A stretch of 64,000 bases of DNA, from the NCBI RefSeq assembly GCF_050613185.1, contig NZ_CP192511.1, forward strand, positions 1,240,001-1,304,000, given 5' to 3'. Every line of letters starts with the position of its first letter. Position 1 is the stretch's first letter. Source of the stretch: Chelonobacter sp050613185 (GTDB lineage: Bacteria > Pseudomonadota > Gammaproteobacteria > Enterobacterales > Pasteurellaceae). Below the pieces are notes generated by a model that did not search any database, was not told the DNA's origin, and saw only the letters and a program-made list of their open reading frames with translations. Both the position numbers and the translations under genes were made by a program. Below are positions 25,014 to 32,997 of the stretch, in pieces.

Positions 25014-27443
25014 ATGTCAATTTTGTTAAATGCTTACCGTAAGGTGTTGAATTTTATGCTGTCGCTTTCCGTGAAAAGCAATCCGATTCCGAACGATCCG
25101 ATTGGGGAGTTGGGCTTGGATAAGCAGCAATGTTTTTTATATTTATTGCCGTATACCTCGCAAACGGATCTGTTGATTCTGCGTAAACACTGTCTGCAAT
25201 TGGGGCTGCCGGATCCGTTGCTGGAAAATAAAATCAACGGCGATAGCCTGCCGAGTTTTGTGTTTTTGGATCGCGGACGGCGCTTTTTTAAATCGCGCCA
25301 ATTGACCGAAAACACCCGCACGCTGTTTTCCAAATATTTTGAGCTACATCGCAGCCATCCGGAATTGGATGTGCAGTTGGTGCCGGTGTCGGTGTTGTGG
25401 GGGCGCTCGCCGGGACATGAAAAAAAATTACCGCACTTGCGCTTTTTAGGGCGCTTGCAAAAATTGTGGGCGATGTTGTGGTTCGGGCGTGATAATTTCG
25501 TGCGTTTTTCCAAAGCGGTGTCGCTGCGCGATATGGCGAACCTGAAAGGCAGCGATGATGAAATCGCGCTGAAATTAACCCGCGTGGGCAAGATTCACTT
25601 TGCCAAACAACGCACCTCGGCGACCGGTCCGCGTTTGCCGAACCGACAAGCGATGTTCCGCCAGATTTTGCAGTCAAGTGCGGTACAGGAAGCGATTGCC
25701 GACGAAGCCAAAAGCAAAAAAATCGATCAGGCGAAAGCGACTAAAAATGCGCAAGCGATTTTGAATGAAATTGCCGCCAATGTGAACCATGAAAGTTTGC
25801 GCTTGGCAGACCGTTTTTTGCGTTGGTTATGGAACAAACTGTATCGCGGGATTGATGTGCGCAATGGTGATCGGGTGCGTAAATTGGCGATTGAAGGGCA
25901 TGAAATTGTCTATATCCCTTGCCATCGCAGCCATATCGATTACTTACTGCTTTCCTATATTTTATATCATCAAGGATTGGTGCCGCCGCATATTGCCGCC
26001 GGAATCAATCTGAATTTCTGGCCGGTCGGCGGCTGGTTCCGCCGTTGGGGCGCTTTTTTTATCCGCCGCACGTTTAGCGGTAATCGATTGTATTCGACCG
26101 TGTTCCGTCAATATCTGTCCGAACTGTTCCGCCGCGGTTATGCGGTAGAATTTTTTATCGAGGGCGGGCGTTCGCGCACCGGACGTTTGCTGGCACCGAA
26201 AACCGGGATGTTGTCGATGACGCTGCAAGCGTTGTTAGAAGGGCACACCCGCCCGATTAGTTTGGTGCCGGTATATATCGGCTATGAGCACGTGCTGGAA
26301 GTCGATACCTATGCCAAAGAGCTGCGCGGCGCGGCGAAAGAGAAAGAAAACGCAGGCTTAGTGCTGCGCGTGATCAAAAAATTGCGCAATATGGGCAAGG
26401 GCTATGTCAATTTCGGTGAGCCGATCACGCTGAATACCTACCTTAACCAACATTATCCGCAATGGAAAGATACCGAGGGCGAGGAAAGCAAACTGTGGCT
26501 GAACAGCGCAGTGGATAAATTGGCGGTGCAAGTCATGCGTAACATCAATAAAGCGGCGGCGATTAATGCGATGAATCTGATCGGCACGGTGTTGCTGTCG
26601 TCACGCCAACGGGCACTGGCACGCGAACAGCTGTTATCGCAACTGGGGATTTATCAACAACTGTTGAATAATGTGGTGTACAGCCGCGATGTGATCGTGC
26701 CGCAAGAGTCGCCGGAAGCGATGTTGGAGCATGTGCTCAGTTTGGATAAAGTCGGGATTATTCAAGAAAAAGACAGTTTCGGTGAAATCATCCGCTTGGA
26801 ACGTTCTTCCGCAGTGTTGATGACTTACTATCGCAATAATATTCAGCATTTGTTCGTGCTGCCGTCGCTGGTGGCGTCGATTGTGATTCATCATGAGGCG
26901 ATTCAACACAGTCTGTTGTTGGACGCCGTACAAAAAATTTATCCGTTCCTGAAATCGGAACTGTTTTTGGATATTGAACCGCAGGATCTTAAACCGTGGG
27001 TGAGCCAGATTCTGACGGAATTACAACGTCAGGAATTAGTCAATTTGCGCGATAACATGGTCGGAATCAATAAGCGCAATATCCGTTCGTTGCAGCTGTT
27101 ATCTTCCGGTATTCGTGAAATCGTGCAGCGTTATTATATCACCCTGAATTTCCTACAGGCGGATCCGACGATTTCGCGCGGCAGTTTGGAGAAAGAGAGC
27201 CAATCGGTGGCGCAGCGCTTGTCGGTGCTGCATGGCATTAATGCGCCGGAATTTTTTGATAAAGCGGTATTTTCCACCTTTATCGCCAGTTTGAAAGAAA
27301 ACGGGTATTTTAGCGAGCAGGGCGACGCCGACAGCGGCAAAGTCGAAGCCTTAGCCGCCATTCTGAAAGCGTTGCTGTCGAGTGAAGTGTCGATGACTAT
27401 TTCCAGCTCGGTGGAAAGTGCGGTTGAGAAAGAGGCGGACTAA
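25014..27443 (+). CDS. plsB: Glycerol-3-phosphate acyltransferase PlsB
   Basis: PlsB is the inner-membrane enzyme that transfers a fatty acyl group to the sn-1 position of glycerol 3-phosphate, the first step of phospholipid synthesis. The 809 residues match the family length. The acyltransferase blocks are visible: HRSHIDYLLLSYIL (catalytic HX4D, residues 304-309), GGWFRRWGAFFIRR, FFIEGGRSRTGR and SLVPVYIGYEHVLE. It is divergent from lexA, a neighbourhood known from E. coli. Confidence 0.97.
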   Translation: MSILLNAYRKVLNFMLSLSVKSNPIPNDPIGELGLDKQQCFLYLLPYTSQTDLLILRKHCLQLGLPDPLLENKINGDSLPSFVFLDRGRRFFKSRQLTENTRTLFSKYFELHRSHPELDVQLVPVSVLWGRSPGHEKKLPHLRFLGRLQKLWAMLWFGRDNFVRFSKAVSLRDMANLKGSDDEIALKLTRVGKIHFAKQRTSATGPRLPNRQAMFRQILQSSAVQEAIADEAKSKKIDQAKATKNAQAILNEIAANVNHESLRLADRFLRWLWNKLYRGIDVRNGDRVRKLAIEGHEIVYIPCHRSHIDYLLLSYILYHQGLVPPHIAAGINLNFWPVGGWFRRWGAFFIRRTFSGNRLYSTVFRQYLSELFRRGYAVEFFIEGGRSRTGRLLAPKTGMLSMTLQALLEGHTRPISLVPVYIGYEHVLEVDTYAKELRGAAKEKENAGLVLRVIKKLRNMGKGYVNFGEPITLNTYLNQHYPQWKDTEGEESKLWLNSAVDKLAVQVMRNINKAAAINAMNLIGTVLLSSRQRALAREQLLSQLGIYQQLLNNVVYSRDVIVPQESPEAMLEHVLSLDKVGIIQEKDSFGEIIRLERSSAVLMTYYRNNIQHLFVLPSLVASIVIHHEAIQHSLLLDAVQKIYPFLKSELFLDIEPQDLKPWVSQILTELQRQELVNLRDNMVGINKRNIRSLQLLSSGIREIVQRYYITLNFLQADPTISRGSLEKESQSVAQRLSVLHGINAPEFFDKAVFSTFIASLKENGYFSEQGDADSGKVEALAAILKALLSSEVSMTISSSVESAVEKEAD

Positions 27444-27492
27444 TACGTTTGGCTTGAAACCGTGAGAGGTTTTTTAGACGTTTGACAACCTT

Positions 27493-27528
27493 CTCTTTCC
27501 TCCCTCCGCCAGCGGAGGGAGGAAAGAG
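27493..27528. terminator. 17-bp perfect hairpin between plsB and pirin gene
   Basis: 27493-27509 and 27512-27528 are perfectly complementary with only a 2-nt loop (CA). The hairpin ends one base before the pirin stop and lies between convergent genes, so a bidirectional terminator role is likely. The core CTCCCTCCGC/GCGGAGGGAG recurs in the element at 35641-35888, which shows it belongs to a dispersed repeat family. Confidence 0.7.
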
Positions 27529-27529
27529 A

Positions 27530-28234
27530 TTACTGCGTATCGACCAACACCACTTCCGCATTGGTCAGTGCGGTTACGCGAATCACGCTTTCGCCATGAA
27601 TCGCCGCACCATCGCCTTTTTCAATTTTTACGCCGTTGATTTCCACCGTGCCTTGCGCCGGCACCAGATAACCGTAACGTTGTGTAGCGGCGAAATGATA
27701 TTCGACCGTGTTGCCGGCGCTAATCGTAGCACCGAGCACCCGCGCATTGGTGCGAATCGGCAAGGCGTCGTCGCCCTCGATCCCGCTGGCAAGCACCACA
27801 AATTTACCGGCACGATCGGTTTTCGGGAACGGACGCGTGCCCCATGACGGCGCGCCTTTTGCGCTTGCCATGGTCGGTAAAATCCAAATCTGGAAAATTT
27901 GAGTAGCTTCATTTTCATGGTTATATTCGGAATGATAAATCCCCGAGCCGGCAGACATCACTTGCACATCCCCGGCAATCGTTTTGCCGTCATTGCCCAG
28001 ACTGTCACGGTGCGAAATTGCCCCTTGGCGCACATAAGTAATGATCTCCATCTCTTTATGCGGATGGGTATCAAACCCGGTTTGTGCAGCGATGGTGTCA
28101 TCATTCCAGACCCGCAGATTGCCCCAGTGCATTCGGTTGCGGTCATAATAATTGGCAAAGGAAAAATGGTGTTTGGCATCTAACCAGCCGTGGTTGGCGG
28201 CACCTAATGCGTTATACGGACGGCGTTCAATCAT
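27530..28234 (-). CDS. yhhW: Pirin-family protein (YhhW-like quercetinase)
   Basis: This is a cupin-type metalloprotein of the pirin family; E. coli YhhW has quercetin 2,3-dioxygenase activity, but the natural substrate is unknown. The 234 residues include the metal-site motif THPHKEMEIITYVRQGAISHRDS (about 57-79, with the conserved His and Glu) and HSEYNHE. The C-terminal cupin half is TVEYHFAATQRYGYLVPAQGTVEI. It is divergently arranged with a LysR regulator, a very common pairing for pirins. Confidence 0.9.
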   Translation of the reverse strand: MIERRPYNALGAANHGWLDAKHHFSFANYYDRNRMHWGNLRVWNDDTIAAQTGFDTHPHKEMEIITYVRQGAISHRDSLGNDGKTIAGDVQVMSAGSGIYHSEYNHENEATQIFQIWILPTMASAKGAPSWGTRPFPKTDRAGKFVVLASGIEGDDALPIRTNARVLGATISAGNTVEYHFAATQRYGYLVPAQGTVEINGVKIEKGDGAAIHGESVIRVTALTNAEVVLVDTQ

Positions 28235-28283
28235 AATTCGCTCCTGTTTATCTTCGGTTGACGGGCGCAGTATAGTGAAAAAA

Positions 28284-28314
28284 TATTATCGATACTATAG
28301 AATAGATCGAATAA
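28284..28314. promoter_or_regulatory. Possible LysR operator between yhhW-like gene and its regulator
   Basis: An imperfect dyad with TATTATCGA on the left and TCGAATAA on the right lies in the AT-rich divergent intergenic region, where a LysR-type regulator would be expected to bind. Confidence 0.4.
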
Positions 28315-28349
28315 CATTTATTCCATATTTTATGTGTTAAGAGGCGGAT

Positions 28350-29252
28350 GTGAACCAATTACCTGATTTTGAAGCGTGGGCGATTTTTGCCAAGGTAGTC
28401 GAAACCGGCTCGTTTTCGGCTGCGGCGCAAGCCTTGCAGCTTTCGCAAGCCACGGTGTCCAAAGCGATTTCACGCTTGGAAAGCAGAATGAATACCACGC
28501 TATTGCAACGGACCTCACGTAAGCTGACCTTGACTGAAAGCGGTTTGGCGGTACAGGAATACGCGAAAGCCTTATTGGCGCAAGGTATCGGCTTGGAAGC
28601 GCAGTTACGGGCGGAAGTGAATCAATTACAAGGCAAAGTGCGGTTTGCGTTGCCGATGTCGTTTGGCTTATTGCAAGTTGCGCCGTTGTTAGCGGAATTT
28701 AGTGCGCGTTATCCTGAAATTGAGCTGGATTTGCATTTTGCCGATGAACAGCAAGATTTGATTGAAGCGCACTTTGATTTTGCCCTACGCATTGCCAAAC
28801 TGGATGACTCGTCCTATCGTGCGCGGCGTTTATGTTGCGTGGCGCGCTTGTTGGTCGGCGCCCCGGCATATTTTGCCCGCAATGGCAGCTTGCGCCATCC
28901 GAAGGATCTGCCGGCCCACCGCACTTTGGTCTATAACAATGTGAAAAATGTGTGCAGTTGGACTTTTTATCATGCCACGCAAGGCAAATTCACCCAACTG
29001 GTTGAGCCGACATTGCAAGCCAATAATGCCGAAGCCTTTTTGCCGGCATTGCTGGCGGGGCAAGGGGTGGCGATTATGCCGGAGTTTATGGTGCGTACGG
29101 CGTTACGGCAAGGGCAATTGCAGCAGATATTAGACGACTGGACAATCGAACCGCTTTCGCTGTATTTACTTGCGCCCCCCAGTCCGCTGCGTCCGAAACG
29201 GGTGCAATTGCTGATGGATTTTCTGAGCGAGCGTTTGTCGGATCACGCTTGA
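28350..29252 (+). CDS. LysR-family transcriptional regulator, divergent from pirin
   Basis: The 300 residues have the LysR N-terminal winged helix-turn-helix (VVETGSFSAAAQALQLSQATVSKAISRLE, about 12-40, then LLQRTSRKLTLTESG) and a periplasmic-binding-like effector domain. The start is a GTG at 28350 with AGAGG upstream. By position it probably controls the pirin gene. The effector cannot be inferred. Confidence 0.9.
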   Translation: MNQLPDFEAWAIFAKVVETGSFSAAAQALQLSQATVSKAISRLESRMNTTLLQRTSRKLTLTESGLAVQEYAKALLAQGIGLEAQLRAEVNQLQGKVRFALPMSFGLLQVAPLLAEFSARYPEIELDLHFADEQQDLIEAHFDFALRIAKLDDSSYRARRLCCVARLLVGAPAYFARNGSLRHPKDLPAHRTLVYNNVKNVCSWTFYHATQGKFTQLVEPTLQANNAEAFLPALLAGQGVAIMPEFMVRTALRQGQLQQILDDWTIEPLSLYLLAPPSPLRPKRVQLLMDFLSERLSDHA

Positions 29253-29262
29253 AAAGCGGCGA

Positions 29263-30108
29263 CTATTCAACCGCTAATTTTTCCGCCAGAAAATCAATAA
29301 ACGTACGGATTTTAGCACTTAAATGTTCGCGGTTCATATAAGCGGCGTACAGTTTCAGGGTTTTCACCTGTTCGCGATCAAACAGCCGAACCAAGCGCCC
29401 GTCCTGCAATTCCGCCTGTATCGCCCACTCCGGCAGGTTGCCGATACCGTGCCCGGCAACAACCAATTCTTTTAACATTAAGGTGTTGTTGCTGTCGGCG
29501 ATACTGTTGACCGGATATTCGAAGCTGGTGTAATTGGGCGTGACCGCCGGATAGTCGAGTAAATTGTCGTAACGGATTTCGGCATAACGTTGGATAAAGT
29601 GCGGTGCGGCAACCCAGTAAAAATGAATATCGCTCAGGGGTTTGACGATAATATTCGGATCAAGGCTGCGATCCACCCGCAGCGCCAAATCAAAGCCTTG
29701 GGCAATCAAATCGTTATGTTGGTTATCCAAAAACAGCGACAGTTTGACTTCAGGGTATTGTTGCCGATATTGTTGTAACAAATCGGCAAAGTAAGGGGTT
29801 GCCAACCAAATCGGCAAAGTGATTTTCAGCGTGCCGCGCGGATTCACTACCCCTTGCTGCGCGGTTTGGCGGGCTGAATTCAGAATGTCCAATGCATGGC
29901 AACATTCGCGGTAATAGTTCTGTCCGATTTCGGTCAAACTTAAATGCCGACTGGAACGGTTGAGCAGTTTGGCCTGCAGACAACTTTCCAGATGGCGTAA
30001 GTGTTTGCTCGCCATTGCCGGCGAAATATTCAGATAATCGGCGGCTTTACTGAAATTACCCAGTTCGACCACTTGGCGAAAAACATTCATACTGGTTAAG
30101 GTGTCCAT
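29263..30108 (-). CDS. LysR-family transcriptional regulator
   Basis: The 281-residue product has the winged helix VVELGNFSKAADYLNISPAMASKHLRHLE (about 12-40) followed by LLNRSSRHLSLTEIGQ and a LysR substrate-binding domain. The frame stays open to 30180, but the ATG at 30106-30108 (MDTLTSMNVFRQ) is preferred because AGGAA lies about 8 bases upstream and it gives normal length. It converges on the preceding LysR gene with an 10-bp gap and is divergent from a small gene of unknown function. Confidence 0.9.
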   Translation of the reverse strand: MDTLTSMNVFRQVVELGNFSKAADYLNISPAMASKHLRHLESCLQAKLLNRSSRHLSLTEIGQNYYRECCHALDILNSARQTAQQGVVNPRGTLKITLPIWLATPYFADLLQQYRQQYPEVKLSLFLDNQHNDLIAQGFDLALRVDRSLDPNIIVKPLSDIHFYWVAAPHFIQRYAEIRYDNLLDYPAVTPNYTSFEYPVNSIADSNNTLMLKELVVAGHGIGNLPEWAIQAELQDGRLVRLFDREQVKTLKLYAAYMNREHLSAKIRTFIDFLAEKLAVE

Positions 30109-30198
30109 GAATTGATTTCCTGAGAAGAAACAAACAAAATAGTTAACGGCAAGAATATCGGGATTTAGGCGGATATTCAATCAAAGTAAAGGAAAATG

Positions 30199-30621
30199 AT
30201 GAGTCGATTGTTGATGATAACCACACAAACTGCCGCACGGCAGCCCGCGTTGACCGCTTGCCTGTGGCATTTTCGGCAGCGGACGCGACGGCAATGGGCA
30301 AATACGGAGCTGATCCGACAAACGCTCACACAGCATAATATGGCGGAATGCATTATCCAAACGCGTATGGCGGATTATCTGGCATGGGGATTGTGTCCGC
30401 CCGATTTGCAAGCGGGCAGCCACTGGCGTATTTATTTACAGCAGTTAACAGCGCAGGCAGAGAAACCGCACTTGAGCTTGTTTATCAGCGGTTTTTCAAC
30501 AGAGGACACGCATGTTCTCGGGCAGCGGCTAGCGGCACAAGGATTTCGTCAGATTGCTTGGATCGACACCGACAATGACGCCTTGGCGGCACAACAATTA
30601 GATGAGCTGATGGCGTGTTGA
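30199..30621 (+). CDS. Small protein of unknown function, divergent from LysR
   Basis: I do not recognise this 140-residue protein. It begins MSRLLMITTQTAARQPALTA and ends AQQLDELMAC. Alternating hydrophobic strands (LSLFISGF; GFRQIAWIDTD) suggest an alpha/beta fold. It has no signal peptide or membrane segment. AAAGGA lies 5 bases before the ATG at 30199 (an ATG at 30196 is too close). The divergent LysR gene may control it. A USS lies inside the gene. That it is a real gene is likely but not certain. Confidence 0.5.
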   Translation: MSRLLMITTQTAARQPALTACLWHFRQRTRRQWANTELIRQTLTQHNMAECIIQTRMADYLAWGLCPPDLQAGSHWRIYLQQLTAQAEKPHLSLFISGFSTEDTHVLGQRLAAQGFRQIAWIDTDNDALAAQQLDELMAC

Positions 30622-30729
30622 GCATAGGCGGAAAGCCGCCATGAAATACTGATGATTGCCGGCGGACGCTAAAAATCGGGCAAAGTGCGGTATTAATCAG
30701 CGAACGGTGCGGCTTTTCCGAAAAAATAC

Positions 30730-30758
30730 TTGACGAAAAGCTGATAAATCCCTATAGT
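30730..30758 (+). promoter_or_regulatory. Promoter of tRNA-Ser
   Basis: TTGACG (30730-30735) and TATAGT (30753-30758) are exactly 17 bp apart, and a GC-rich discriminator (GCGCCC) follows at 30761. This is the classic layout of a growth-rate and ppGpp-controlled stable-RNA promoter. Confidence 0.8.
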
Positions 30759-30788
30759 TTGCGCCCTATCAGCAGCAAATATCATCAC

Positions 30789-30878
30789 GGTGAGATGTCC
30801 GAGAGGCTGAAGGAGCACGCCTGGAAAGTGTGTATGCACGAAAGTGCATCGAGGGTTCGAATCCCTCTCTCACCGCCA
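30789..30878 (+). tRNA. serX: tRNA-Ser (anticodon GGA)
   Basis: The 90-nt gene includes an encoded CCA end. The acceptor stem GGTGAGA pairs with TCTCACC, the T loop reads GGTTCGAATCC, and the long variable arm typical of serine tRNA is present (TGTATGCACGAAAGTGCATC region). The anticodon GGA is at 30823-30825, reading UCC and UCU codons. It closely matches E. coli tRNA-Ser(GGA). The variable arm contains AAAGTGC, a partial USS-like string. Confidence 0.96.
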
Positions 30879-30960
30879 TCTGTCTTCGATTTCCTTGATT
30901 TCAATCCCAAGAACAACAAGTTTGTCTACCATGCCTATTTCGTGGCGCAATAAACGCAAA

Positions 30961-30982
30961 AACCGCACTTTGCAGTACGGTT
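30961..30982. terminator. Terminator after corA, made of a USS and a degenerate USS
   Basis: AACCGCACT (30961-30969) pairs with AGTACGGTT (30974-30982) with one G-T pair, and the minus strand continues into a T run. It ends corA and possibly the facing tRNA transcript. Confidence 0.6.
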
Positions 30983-31009
30983 TCCGTTTAGTTTAAATTG
31001 CCGATGAAA

Positions 31010-31957
31010 TTACAACCAGCCTTTGCGTTTAAAATAGAAATAAGGCGCAAGTGCGGCGAGCAGCATTAAGCCGAGCGCCATCGGATAGCCGAAAGTGAAG
31101 CCCAGTTCCGGCATCTCTTTAAAGTTCATGCCGTAGTTGGAGGCGACCAGCGTCGGCGGTAGGAAAATCACCGACACCACCGAGAAGATTTTGATAATCC
31201 GGTTCTGCTCGATATTGATAAAACCCATTGCCGCCTGCATTAAGAAGTTGACTTTTTGGAACAACGATTCGTTGTGCGGTTGCAAGGATTCGATATCGCG
31301 CAGCACTTCGCGCGCTTGCTCCAATTGGGTTGCCGGCAAGCGGGTTTTGCGCACCAAAAAGCTTAACGCACGCTGGGTATCCATTAAGCATAACCGCACT
31401 TTCGAGCTGGCATCTTCTTGCTCTGTCAGGGTGGAAAGGGCTTTGTCAAAGGCTTCGCCCTGTTTGCCTTCCAAAATCACGCGGCTTAACTGTTCCAAAT
31501 CGGCGTAAATGGTTTCGATGACATCGGCGAGCTGTTCGATTTTGGTTTCGAACAGATCCAGCAGCAATTCGTAGGCATTACAGGCTTCCAATTTCTGAAT
31601 GCGCGAACGCATGCGGTATAAACGAAACGCCGGCAGTTCGCGATCGCGCAAGGTAAACAAGCGGCCGTCGCGCAGGGTGAACGCCACGGTCGAAATCGCG
31701 GCGTAATCGTCTTCGTCTTCACAATAGAAGAAAGAGTGTAAGTGCAGCCCGTCTTCGTCTTCGAAGAAACGCGCCGACGCTTCCAAATCTTCTAATTCCA
31801 GATAACTGGCAAGGCTTTGTCCCAGCCCTTGTTGCAACACGTCGCGTTCTTCGCTGCTGGGATCAATCAGATCGATCCAAATGGCAGAGTCTAAATTTTG
31901 GCTGGTTTCGTCAATCCGAACCAGACGGGCGTTGTCCAATGCAAAAGCACCAATCAT
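31010..31957 (-). CDS. corA: Magnesium/cobalt transporter CorA
   Basis: CorA is a pentameric inner-membrane channel for magnesium, with cobalt and nickel as alternatives. The 315 residues have a large cytoplasmic N-terminal domain and two C-terminal helices. The selectivity motif GMN is seen in ASNYGMNFKEMPELGF (about residues 274-289), followed by the second helix and the basic tail YFKRKGWL. GGGAG lies about 7 bases before the ATG. It converges on tRNA-Ser. Confidence 0.96.
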   Translation of the reverse strand: MIGAFALDNARLVRIDETSQNLDSAIWIDLIDPSSEERDVLQQGLGQSLASYLELEDLEASARFFEDEDGLHLHSFFYCEDEDDYAAISTVAFTLRDGRLFTLRDRELPAFRLYRMRSRIQKLEACNAYELLLDLFETKIEQLADVIETIYADLEQLSRVILEGKQGEAFDKALSTLTEQEDASSKVRLCLMDTQRALSFLVRKTRLPATQLEQAREVLRDIESLQPHNESLFQKVNFLMQAAMGFINIEQNRIIKIFSVVSVIFLPPTLVASNYGMNFKEMPELGFTFGYPMALGLMLLAALAPYFYFKRKGWL

Positions 31958-32382
31958 ATTTCATACTCCCGATGGGTTTATGAACACGCAATGAACAAAT
32001 TAAGATTCCGGTAATTAACCGCAATAGGAAAAGCAGAAAGTTTCATACTTGTCCGCGATACGTGCACCGGCAAGTCTGAGAAAATGAGGGCAGGTATCAA
32101 GCGTAAGAATTAAGCCGGCATCGACTATGACTGTCCAAAGTGTGTGTCCTCATATTATTAAATCGTGCGAATCTTACGCCCTACGCTTTTAAAGGTCAAG
32201 TCATAATATCGCGGCAATGCCGGCCCGGATTGTTTATCTGCTAAATTTTTTAATAAGCAAAATAATAATTTGTGATCTGGCACAAGCTCTTTTGTATTGC
32301 ATAGTGCTATTATTCAGTCAGCGTTAGGTGTATTGTTGATATGAAATATTTACTTATCTGATAAGTAATATAGGAGGCGATT
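31958..32382. other. 425-bp intergenic region between corA and uspA
   Basis: No gene was found here. It serves two divergent promoters. The half nearest uspA is AT-rich. A perfect palindrome (32351-32367) precedes the uspA RBS TAGGAGG. I saw no known riboswitch such as a magnesium-sensing leader in front of corA. Confidence 0.5.
32351..32367. promoter_or_regulatory. 17-bp palindrome immediately before the uspA ribosome binding site
   Basis: TACTTATC and GATAAGTA are perfect 8-bp arms around a single T. The dyad ends 3 bp before TAGGAGG. It could be a repressor site or, in RNA, a weak hairpin influencing translation. Confidence 0.4.
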
Positions 32383-32811
32383 ATGTACAATCACATTTTG
32401 GTAGCCGTAGATTTGTCCGAAGACAGCCCGGTTCTGTTGAATAAAGCGGTGGATATTGCCAAGCGACATCAGGCAAAACTGTCGCTGATCCATGTCGATG
32501 TTAATTTTTCCGATCTTTATACCGGGCTGATTGATATCAACATGGCAACGATGCAGGATCGAATCTCGGTGGAAACTCAAGAAGCCTTAAACAAACTGGC
32601 TGCTTCCGTAGATTATCCGATTTCGGAAAAACTGAGCGGTACCGGCGATTTAGAGCAGGTACTGAAAGAAGCGATTAGCAAATACAAGGCAGATCTGTTG
32701 GTGACAGGGCACCATCAGGATTTCTGGAGTAAGCTGATTTCATCGACACGGCAAGTAATGAATTCAATCACCATTGATATGTTGGTTGTGCCGCTGAAAG
32801 ATGAAGAATAA
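32383..32811 (+). CDS. uspA: Universal stress protein A
   Basis: This is a cytoplasmic stress-survival protein induced in growth arrest. The 142 residues start MYNHILVAVDLSEDSPVLLNKAVDIAK and have the Usp alpha/beta fold ending NSITIDMLVVPLKDEE. The ATP-binding signature G-2X-G-9X-G(S/T) of the UP12-type proteins is not present (TGHHQDFWSK instead), which puts it with the non-ATP-binding UspA type. A USS-pair terminator follows 14 bp after the stop. Confidence 0.93.
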   Translation: MYNHILVAVDLSEDSPVLLNKAVDIAKRHQAKLSLIHVDVNFSDLYTGLIDINMATMQDRISVETQEALNKLAASVDYPISEKLSGTGDLEQVLKEAISKYKADLLVTGHHQDFWSKLISSTRQVMNSITIDMLVVPLKDEE

Positions 32812-32824
32812 TATTTGATTGCTG

Positions 32825-32862
32825 ACCGCACTTTGTCAAAAAACGGGCAAAGTGCGGTTTTG
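32825..32862 (+). terminator. USS-pair terminator after uspA
   Basis: ACCGCACTTTG (32825-32835) pairs perfectly with CAAAGTGCGGT (32848-32858), followed by TTTTGTCT. Confidence 0.75.
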
Positions 32863-32997
32863 TCTGCCTAATGAACGGCATAATTTGCCGACAACCGCAC
32901 CGACCCCCGCATAAAGCCATTCCCCACGCCTATTTTTTATGCGAAAATAGAACACTTTTATCAATAACAAGTTGTTATCGCATAGGATTAAACAAGC

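Noticed and set aside
32271..32286. CRP site upstream of uspA (TGTGATCTGGCACAAG)
   Set aside because: The half-sites TGTG and CACA are 6 bp apart instead of the 8 bp required by the CRP consensus, so it is not a proper site.
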